This document shows positions 58,023 to 64,000 of a stretch of 64,000 bases of DNA, piece by piece (the stretch's first letter is position 1; every line of letters starts with the position of its first letter). Both the position numbers and the translations under genes were made by a program. The notes under the pieces are model-generated. The model searched no databases. It saw only the letters and a program-made list of their open reading frames with translations, and was not told the origin of the DNA. Source of the stretch: Streptomyces prunicolor NBRC 13075. GTDB taxonomy: Bacteria > Actinomycetota > Actinomycetes > Streptomycetales > Streptomycetaceae. The stretch is taken from the NCBI RefSeq assembly GCF_000367365.1, contig NZ_BARF01000064.1, forward strand, positions 107,621-171,620. Reading direction: 5' to 3'.

Positions 58023-58973
58023 ATGGACGGCGACACGCTTCACTCGATCGGTGAACTCGCTCGGCGGACCGGTCTTACGGTCAAGACCATCCGGTTCTAC
58101 TCCGATCGCGGAATCGTGGCGCCGACGGACCGCAGCCCGGCCGGCCACCGCCTCTACGGCATCGACGCCGTCGCACGCCTGGACCTTGTAAGGACCCTGC
58201 GCGAGCTGGGAGTTGACCTCTCCACGATCCGCAAGGTCGTGGACCGGGAGCTCTCGCTGCCCGAGGTCGCCGCGGCGCACGCCGAAGCGCTGGCCGTGCA
58301 GATCCGGGTCCTGCGTATACGGCGCGCGGTGTTGATGGCGGTGGCCGAGCGCGGGTCCACACCTGAGGAGACGGAACTCATGCACAGGCTGGCCCAGCTT
58401 TCCGAGGACGAACGCCGATACCTGATCGGCGAGTTCCTCGACGCCGTCTTCGGCGGCCTTGACGCCGCTCCCGCATTCGCGGGGGCCAGGCGCTCGATGA
58501 CCCCCGAGCTGCCTGACAACCCGGAGGCCGAACAGGTCCAGGCGTGGGTAGAGTTGGCCGAACTGTCCCTGGACCCGGATTTCCGTGCCTCCGTACGGCG
58601 GATGGCCGAGGAGCAGGCGGCCGAGCAGGCCCGAAGGGATACGACGGTTCCGCGCCGCGACATCGCCGCAGCCGTCCGCGACCAGGTCGGCCCGGCCCTC
58701 ACCGCCGGCGTCGACCCGACCTCACCCCAGGCCGATCCGTTCGTCGCGTCGTTCACGGCGCACTACGCCCACCTCCTCGGCCGCTCCGACGACATCGAGC
58801 TCCGCACCCAGTTGGCGACGCGGCTGGAGAGCGTCAACGACCCCCGCAGGGAGCGATATCTCCAGCTCCTCGCGGTGGTCAACGGCTGGACGGCACCGGA
58901 AAGTCTCGCCCCCGTCCTCGACTGGTCCGTCCAGGCTCTGCGTGTCCGGACACCGGGGCGTACGAGTCCCTGA
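58023..58973 (+). CDS. MerR-family transcriptional regulator
   Basis: A 316-residue regulator. The N-terminal winged helix (about 4-75) has HSIGELARRTGLTVKTIRFY, GHRLYGIDAVARLDLVRTLRELGVDL, then the dimer helix. The long C-terminal domain (about 125-316) is helical, with no cysteine metal site, and probably binds an organic ligand, similar to TipA-like large MerR proteins. AAGGTGGGGGG lies directly before ATG 58023. A MerR-type operator sits immediately upstream. It is convergent with PL4 across a terminator. Confidence 0.85.
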   Translation: MDGDTLHSIGELARRTGLTVKTIRFYSDRGIVAPTDRSPAGHRLYGIDAVARLDLVRTLRELGVDLSTIRKVVDRELSLPEVAAAHAEALAVQIRVLRIRRAVLMAVAERGSTPEETELMHRLAQLSEDERRYLIGEFLDAVFGGLDAAPAFAGARRSMTPELPDNPEAEQVQAWVELAELSLDPDFRASVRRMAEEQAAEQARRDTTVPRRDIAAAVRDQVGPALTAGVDPTSPQADPFVASFTAHYAHLLGRSDDIELRTQLATRLESVNDPRRERYLQLLAVVNGWTAPESLAPVLDWSVQALRVRTPGRTSP

Positions 58974-58988
58974 GATCCAGGGCACAAC

Positions 58989-59026
58989 GCAACGCCCCCA
59001 CCGGTCGTCACCGGCAGGGGCGTTGC
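58989..59026. terminator. Bidirectional terminator between merR and PL4 genes
   Basis: GCAACGCCCC (58989-58998) pairs perfectly with GGGGCGTTGC (59017-59026); ACCGG and CCGGC inside give further pairing. It serves both convergent genes. Confidence 0.8.
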
Positions 59027-59045
59027 TCTGCTGACCGAGGGGGGC

Positions 59046-60737
59046 TCAGGTCAGCAGGTCAATGCAGTCGAACGACGTGCCCGGGCTGAGAAACCCCGAC
59101 CCCGTCGAACCACTGACGACATTGATCTTCAACACGTTGTACTGCGTCGCGTCCGAACTCCACGCACTGGAAGGGACGTTGAAAACGAAGGTGTGGTTGT
59201 TTCCGCGGTAGGAACCCGTGGTGAGATCGCGCGTCGAGGGTTGGGTGGGAGGGGTGGGAATGGCCGAGACCCAGTCGTTCACGGTGACTTGGGGGCGGGC
59301 GTTGATGTACGCCGTCGTCACCCCGACCCGCAGGGTGTGCGCTGCGGCGGCCTGTGCTGCGGTGAGCTTGAAGTACACAAGTACCCCGTTGTTGACGTCC
59401 TTCCAGATGTACGCCGGGAAGGACGCGGCCTCGCTCCCGCTCCCGATCGTGACGTTCCCGGTCCACTTCTCCGCCCGGGCGTCCGAGGGGTGCGCGTACG
59501 TCATCAGCGCGGCGTTCTTGAACTCGCCTGGTGTGCCGTCCCAGTTGCCGAGCCGCCATACGGTCGACGCGGTGGAGGGGTCGCCCGTGATGTTCAGGGT
59601 GTGCAGGGACGTCGTACCGCCCGCTGTCACCGCCACCGACTGGCTGTGCACGGCGAGTTCGCCCTTGAAGACGGTCAGCGTGTACGTCCCCGGCAGCATC
59701 CCCTTGCAGGAGAAGGCGCCGGTGCCGGCCGCGGCCTTCGCCCAGTACTGCGCGTTGGTGTTCGAAAAGCCCACCGTGTAGGGGTAGTTGGCGTCCATGC
59801 CCTTCAGGCCGACGCCCGCCACCTTGCCCCGGCCCGCCTTGCCGACCCAGCCCTTGATGCCCAGCGAGTCCACCCAGGAGGTGTCGAGGTTCGCCGCCGA
59901 GAGGGAGGGCGAGGGGGTTCCGCCGTCCGTGAACGTCACCACGAACGGGCCCTGCAGACCGAAGCGTTCGGGCTCCGTCTGGGCCTCGTTGTAGTGCAGG
60001 ATCTCGTACAGTCCCGCCCCGCCCTCGTTCGAGTGGCGCAGCAGCGAGCGGTAGAACGGGCCGCCGGATGCCTTCTCGTGGTTGGAGCGCACTAGGTACA
60101 GGCCGACCGAGCCGGTGGTGAAGCCGACGTGGTCGTAGTCGATGGTCCGCTTGCCCGAGTAGTGCTTGGAGCGGGTCGTGCTGTCGGGGTGCTTCCAGAC
60201 GTCACCGGCCTCGGTGATCGTGTCGGTGGTCGAATCCCACGCGTCCGAACCGGAGTTGGGGAACACCCCCGCCTTCACCCGCACGATGTACCGGGTCGCG
60301 GTGAAGGACGCGTCCGCCTTGTTCGTCCACAGGTAGACGTTGTTCTCGCCGCTGCGGGCCGCGTACCACTGGGTGATCGCGCCGTGCACGACCTTCACCA
60401 GGATCGTCGAGCCTGATTGTTTGATCGTGACCGTCGAAGCGCCTAGCCCGGACTCGACATGCGAGTGCCTGCCGCCGTAACCCTCGTACTCCTTGCCCTT
60501 GTAGGCCAGGGACGTGAGATCACCGGTCGACTTGGAGACCTTGAGGATGAGTGAACTGCCCGTGGTGATCACGTAGTTGGAGCCGTCGTCGGTGTAGCCG
60601 AAGGCGGCGGCGTTGGCGGACGAGAGGAGGCCGGTGCCGCCCGCGACGGCCGCGCCGGTGGCGGCGACACCGATCGCGGAGGCCCCGAGCACCCGCCTAC
60701 GGGTGAGGTGCTTCTTGTGCGAGTTGTGCGTGCTCAA
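59046..60737 (-). CDS. Secreted rhamnogalacturonan endolyase, PL4 family
   Basis: A 563-residue protein with a twin-arginine signal (LTRRRVLGASAIGVAATGAA, cleavage near ANA-A). PL4 enzymes cleave the rhamnogalacturonan I backbone by beta-elimination. Three parts are seen: the catalytic beta-sandwich (about 45-310; GGRHSHVESGLG, HSGKRTIDYDH-like SKHYSGKRTIDYDHVG, GGPFYRSLLRH), an FnIII-like domain (about 315-400; GYTVTV-like GTYTLTVFKGELAVHS), and a carbohydrate-binding-type domain (about 405-563; WRLGNWDGTPGEFKNA). This order is the family norm. The start is TTG 60737, behind GGAG. It completes the rhamnogalacturonan set with the CE12 esterase. Confidence 0.88.
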   Translation of the reverse strand: MSTHNSHKKHLTRRRVLGASAIGVAATGAAVAGGTGLLSSANAAAFGYTDDGSNYVITTGSSLILKVSKSTGDLTSLAYKGKEYEGYGGRHSHVESGLGASTVTIKQSGSTILVKVVHGAITQWYAARSGENNVYLWTNKADASFTATRYIVRVKAGVFPNSGSDAWDSTTDTITEAGDVWKHPDSTTRSKHYSGKRTIDYDHVGFTTGSVGLYLVRSNHEKASGGPFYRSLLRHSNEGGAGLYEILHYNEAQTEPERFGLQGPFVVTFTDGGTPSPSLSAANLDTSWVDSLGIKGWVGKAGRGKVAGVGLKGMDANYPYTVGFSNTNAQYWAKAAAGTGAFSCKGMLPGTYTLTVFKGELAVHSQSVAVTAGGTTSLHTLNITGDPSTASTVWRLGNWDGTPGEFKNAALMTYAHPSDARAEKWTGNVTIGSGSEAASFPAYIWKDVNNGVLVYFKLTAAQAAAAHTLRVGVTTAYINARPQVTVNDWVSAIPTPPTQPSTRDLTTGSYRGNNHTFVFNVPSSAWSSDATQYNVLKINVVSGSTGSGFLSPGTSFDCIDLLT

Positions 60738-60831
60738 GCGACTTGCTCCGTGTGACTCCGTGCGAGAGGAACCTTGCGCCTCTTGGTCGTCACCGGTGGA
60801 GAAAGGGTTGCCGCCCTCTTGAGATTTCCTT

Positions 60832-61683
60832 CTACGACTTCTGCGCCGCGAAGTCGCCCTTCACCGCGAGCTGTTGGCCGGCCGCCGTGCCCGCCGCCGA
60901 GTAGCTGTCGTCCTTGGCGTCCCGGCCGCCGCGCGCATGGTTGTACTGCCCGGCGAAGACCCAGTCCCCGACCGCGACCGTACGACCCTTCTTGAGCACC
61001 CACGTGTAGACCAGGAACCCGTCCTGCTCCGTCACCGTCTGCGTGAAGTCCTGCTCGGGCAGTGAGCGCCAGGCGCCCGCGGAGGTGACCCCGGCGGTCA
61101 GCCTGACCTTCAACTGGACGGTGAGCGACGTGAGTTGCTTGCTCGTCTTCAGGGTGACATCGCTCTGCGCCCAGAAGTCGTTGCTGCCCGGGTCGATCGA
61201 ACCGTCCGACCAGAGCGGGCCGTCCTGGGTACCGGAGGCGGGCGGCAGCGCGGGTGTGGAGGCGGTCGGGGACTCCGTCGGCGAGGCGCTCGCGTTCGGG
61301 GAGCTGTGCAAGGTGTCGCCCGAGCCTGAACTCGGCTTCGGGGCAACCGGTTTGACCGGCGTACGGCTCGTCGCGTCCGGCGACGGAGTGGGCGTGGGCG
61401 TCGGTGAGACGGAGACCGTCTGCTCGGCGGGGGAGTTGTTCTTCACCGCGGACGCCACCGCGTAGCCGCCGATCGCGAGGACGCTCGCCACCGCGGCCGT
61501 GGCGCTGACCACCCGCACCCAGCCGAACACGGGTGGCCGGGTGGCCCGGTGGTCGGGGCGGGACTGCGCGGCCATGCCGCGTTCGAGTCGCGCCAGGATG
61601 CGGGAGCGGTCGGGTTCGTGCCCCTCGGCCGCCTCGTGCAGCCGGGCGATCAACTCGTCGTCGTGCACGTCCTGATGCCTCAT
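60832..61683 (-). CDS. Single-pass membrane protein, partner of the second ECF sigma factor
   Basis: A 283-residue protein: cytoplasmic N-terminus (about 1-52, DDELIARLHEAAEGHEPDRS), one membrane helix (about 57-79), a long Pro/Ser/Thr-rich stalk (about 85-160), and an outside beta domain (about 165-283; DVTLKTSKQLTSLTVQLKV, FLVYTWVLKKGRTVAVGDWV). The start overlaps the sigma stop (ATGA). It mirrors the sigma/membrane pair at the other end of the window, and may be its anti-sigma-like sensor. No zinc anti-sigma motif is visible. The outside domain could sense polysaccharide or envelope state; that is a guess. Confidence 0.7.
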   Translation of the reverse strand: MRHQDVHDDELIARLHEAAEGHEPDRSRILARLERGMAAQSRPDHRATRPPVFGWVRVVSATAAVASVLAIGGYAVASAVKNNSPAEQTVSVSPTPTPTPSPDATSRTPVKPVAPKPSSGSGDTLHSSPNASASPTESPTASTPALPPASGTQDGPLWSDGSIDPGSNDFWAQSDVTLKTSKQLTSLTVQLKVRLTAGVTSAGAWRSLPEQDFTQTVTEQDGFLVYTWVLKKGRTVAVGDWVFAGQYNHARGGRDAKDDSYSAAGTAAGQQLAVKGDFAAQKS

Positions 61684-62246
61684 CGGGTCCTCCCTCCACT
61701 CTCGCCGCCGCGTGCCAGCGCCGCGTGCATCCGCAGCGGAGGGCTCTGCGGACCGAGCAACCGCTGCAACTCCGCCATCCCCTTCGACGTCTGGCTCTTA
61801 ACCGTACCGACGGAAACACCGAGGGCGAGCGCAGTGTCCTTCTCCGACAGGTCGAACGCGTGCCGCAGCACCACACAGGCCCGCTTGCGGAACGGCAGTC
61901 TGCGCAGGGCCTCTTGGACGTCGACCACGCCGGCCACGTCCGGGTTCTCGGTCTTCTCCTCGCGCTGCGACCAGAACAGGGCGACCCGCCGCCGCTCACG
62001 CACCGCGCTGCGGATCCGGGTGCGGGCCAGATTGGCGACGACCCCACGGGCGTAGGCCGCGGGATGGTCGGCGGCGCGCACCCGGTCCCAGCGGTGCCAG
62101 AGCGCGAGCAGCGCGTCGGCCGCGAGATCGTCGGCGGCGTCCGCCTCACCCGTCAACAGGTGGGCGAGCCTGGACAGTTCGGCGTAGTGGCGCTCGAAGA
62201 AGGCGTGGAACTCCTCGGAGGCGGCGTCGTCGACGACTGTGCCCAC
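61680..62246 (-). CDS. SigE-family ECF RNA polymerase sigma factor
   Basis: A 188-residue sigma factor. Region 2 lies at about 12-85 (FFERHYAELSRLAHLLTGEA, LAADALLALWHRWDRV). Region 4 lies at about 110-165 (LPFRKRACVVLRHAFDLSEK, LGVSVGTVKSQTSKGMAEL). GTG 62246 is chosen because GAGGAGAGG lies about 7 bases upstream; ATG 62282 in the same frame would add 12 residues but lacks a ribosome site. The stop overlaps the membrane partner gene (ATGA). It may control a small envelope or exported-enzyme set. Confidence 0.87.
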   Translation of the reverse strand: MGTVVDDAASEEFHAFFERHYAELSRLAHLLTGEADAADDLAADALLALWHRWDRVRAADHPAAYARGVVANLARTRIRSAVRERRRVALFWSQREEKTENPDVAGVVDVQEALRRLPFRKRACVVLRHAFDLSEKDTALALGVSVGTVKSQTSKGMAELQRLLGPQSPPLRMHAALARGGESGGRTR

Positions 62247-62432
62247 GGCGGACCTCTCCTCGCTGCGGTTTGTGAGTGTCATGTAGCTGACACGTGTTTG
62301 TTCGGGGATGATCCCGACGAGATCCGGAAGCGTAGCAGTGATCAACTGGCCGATCTGGTACAGACCTTCGAACAGCGTCTGACCAGTCGACCACGGGCTG
62401 GCAGGCCGACCCTGATTCCGTAACACGGGGAA

Positions 62433-62447
62433 AACCTGAAACAGGTT
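62433..62447. promoter_or_regulatory. 15-bp palindrome upstream of the purine permease
   Basis: AACCTGAAACAGGTT is a perfect 6+3+6 palindrome, 63 bases before ATG 62510. It is likely an operator of the permease gene. Confidence 0.5.
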
Positions 62448-62509
62448 CAACGCGGGAACAATCCAGCCAGCATCCGCGCACGATCATTGAAGCCACGAGG
62501 AGTACCCGC

Positions 62510-63961
62510 ATGTCCGAGTCACAGAAGGTGGCCGACCGGCCAAGTGCCGAACCACCGGCGGCGAACGGTGTCGACCGGTTCTTCAAGATCTCCGAACGGG
62601 GATCCACCTTCGGCCGTGAGGTACGCGGCGGATTCGCCACGTTCTTCACGATGGCCTACATCCTCGTCCTGAACCCGATCATCCTGGGCAGCGCCAAGGA
62701 CAAGTTCGGCCACACCCTCGACACCGGCCAACTCGTCACCGCCACCGCCCTGGTGGCCTGTGTGATGACGGTCATCATGGGTGTCGGCGGCAATCTGCCG
62801 CTCGCCATCGCCGCGGGCCTCGGTCTCAACGCCGTCGTCGCCTTCCAGTTGGCACCGCTGATGAGCTGGCCCGACGCGATGGGCCTCGTCGTCATCGAGG
62901 GCGTCCTGATCTGCGTCCTGGTCCTCACCGGGCTGCGCGAAGCGATCATGAACGCCATCCCGCAACAGCTCAAGCAGGCCATCGGCGTCGGCATCGGGCT
63001 GTTCATCGCGTTCATCGGCTTCGTCGACGCGGGCTTCGTCAGTCGTATACCGGACGTCGCGCAGACCACGGTCCCCGTGCAGCTCGGCGCCGTCGGTCAT
63101 CTGGCCGGCTGGCCCGTCCTCGTCTTCTGTCTCGGTGTCCTGCTGACCATCGCGCTCGTCGCCCGCAAGGTGAAGGGCGCGATCCTGATCAGCATCGTCA
63201 CGATGACCGTCCTCGCGATCATCATCAACTCGGTTGCCGACATCAAGAGTTGGGGTCTGATGACTCCCAAGGTGCCGGACAAGATCGTGGAAGCGCCCGA
63301 CTTCGGACTCATCGGTCACTTCAGCCTGTTCGGCGCGTTCGGCGAGACCAGCGCGATCACTGTCGTCCTGCTGATCTTCACGCTGATCCTGTCGGACTTC
63401 TTCGACGCGATGGGCACGATCGTCGGTATCAGCGCGGAGGCCGGTCTGCTGGACGAGGAAGGTCAGGTGCCGAACATCGGTCGCGTCCTGTTCATCGACG
63501 GCGCGGCCGCTGTCGCCGGTGGGCTCGGGTCCGCGTCCTCCAACACCGCGTACATCGAGTCGGCGTCCGGGGTCGGTGAGGGGTCGCGTACCGGGTTCTC
63601 GAATCTGATCACCGGTGGGTTGTTCGGGCTGGCGTTGTTCCTTACGCCGTTGCTCACGATCGTGCCGTTGCAGGCCGCCGCGCCCGCGCTGATCGCCGTC
63701 GGGTTCCTGATGATGACCCACGTGAAGCACATCGACTGGGACAAGTACGAGATCGCGATTCCGGCGTTCCTCACCATCGCCGTGATGCCGTTCACGTACT
63801 CGATCACCGATGGCATTGGTGCCGGGTTCATCTCCTACGTTGTGATCAAGGCGGTGCTTGGTAAGGCGAAGGAGATCAACTGGTTGCTGTGGGGTGTGTC
63901 GGCGCTGTTCCTGGTGTACTTCGCCATCGACCCCGTGGAGCAGATTCTGGGCGTCAAGTAG
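62510..63961 (+). CDS. AzgA-like purine (guanine/hypoxanthine) permease
   Basis: A 483-residue inner-membrane transporter of the NCS2/AzgA branch, with about 12-14 helices. Family features are TFGREVRGGFATFFTMAYIL at the start, NLPLAIAAGLGLNAVVAF, GIGLFIAFIGFVDAG, FFDAMGTIVGISAEAGLLDE and LGSASSNTAYIESASGVGEG. Proton-driven uptake of guanine, hypoxanthine or adenine is expected. AGGAG lies 8 bases before ATG 62510. The leader has a palindrome at 62433 but no purine riboswitch. The gene ends 39 bases before the window edge. Confidence 0.92.
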   Translation: MSESQKVADRPSAEPPAANGVDRFFKISERGSTFGREVRGGFATFFTMAYILVLNPIILGSAKDKFGHTLDTGQLVTATALVACVMTVIMGVGGNLPLAIAAGLGLNAVVAFQLAPLMSWPDAMGLVVIEGVLICVLVLTGLREAIMNAIPQQLKQAIGVGIGLFIAFIGFVDAGFVSRIPDVAQTTVPVQLGAVGHLAGWPVLVFCLGVLLTIALVARKVKGAILISIVTMTVLAIIINSVADIKSWGLMTPKVPDKIVEAPDFGLIGHFSLFGAFGETSAITVVLLIFTLILSDFFDAMGTIVGISAEAGLLDEEGQVPNIGRVLFIDGAAAVAGGLGSASSNTAYIESASGVGEGSRTGFSNLITGGLFGLALFLTPLLTIVPLQAAAPALIAVGFLMMTHVKHIDWDKYEIAIPAFLTIAVMPFTYSITDGIGAGFISYVVIKAVLGKAKEINWLLWGVSALFLVYFAIDPVEQILGVK

Positions 63962-64000
63962 CGAGGGTGCGCGATCAGTTGCGGTCCGTCGTGACTGGTC

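Noticed and set aside
62283..62509. Purine riboswitch before the permease
   Set aside because: No conserved three-way junction or loop motifs are visible; only a DNA palindrome is.

Overview
The window is high-GC actinobacterial chromosome, almost certainly Streptomyces. The evidence is strong third-position G/C bias, frequent GTG/TTG starts, many ATGA/GTGA gene overlaps, twin-arginine and lipoprotein export signals, SigE-type ECF sigma factors, ABC importers without their own ATPase gene, and at least two repeat sequences typical of Streptomyces genomes.

Layout. 1-15.7 kb is mostly housekeeping and small regulatory genes: the end of dapD, an ECF sigma factor with a membrane partner, a dapA paralogue, a lipB with an in-frame repeat insertion, several uncharacterised small genes, an ArsR/SRPBCC pair, a secreted nuclease, a NAL1-like serine peptidase with a beta-rich partner, and a PhoX-type phosphatase behind a PHO-box-like repeat. 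15.8-17.7 kb holds the most interesting element: two tandem non-coding RNAs that look like bacterial Y RNAs, the second carrying a circularly permuted tRNA mimic, directly upstream of a TROVE/Ro60 (Rsr) gene. 17.8-22.9 kb carries a leaderless GntR regulator with ACC deaminase (acdS), a TetR/MFS divergent pair with a large operator, and a two-domain TerD protein.

23-60.7 kb is largely a carbohydrate region centred on pectin. It contains a polyol-type ABC importer with a zinc dehydrogenase and DeoR regulator; a uronate dehydrogenase divergent from a 5-dehydro-4-deoxyglucarate dehydratase; and a GntR-headed operon (sugar-acid aldolase or dehydratase, IlvD/Edd dehydratase, two permeases, Gfo/Idh oxidoreductase, PmoA-like protein, GH43, binding protein). 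After these come secreted pectin enzymes: a CE12 acetylesterase, a PL1 lyase, two CE8 pectin esterases, two PL9 lyases, a two-module GH43 and a PL4 rhamnogalacturonan lyase. Together they suggest extracellular removal of acetyl and methyl groups, backbone cleavage, side-chain arabinan trimming, uptake, and oxidative uronate breakdown. Repeated AAGCGCTT palindromes and a CGAAAGTTTCG palindrome are likely regulatory sites for this region.

The pectin region is interrupted by small mobile or decayed sequences: a 215-bp MITE-like element, a three-gene mini-operon, a degenerate tRNA and a truncated PIN toxin. The window ends with a MerR regulator, a second ECF sigma/membrane-protein pair and an AzgA-like purine permease.
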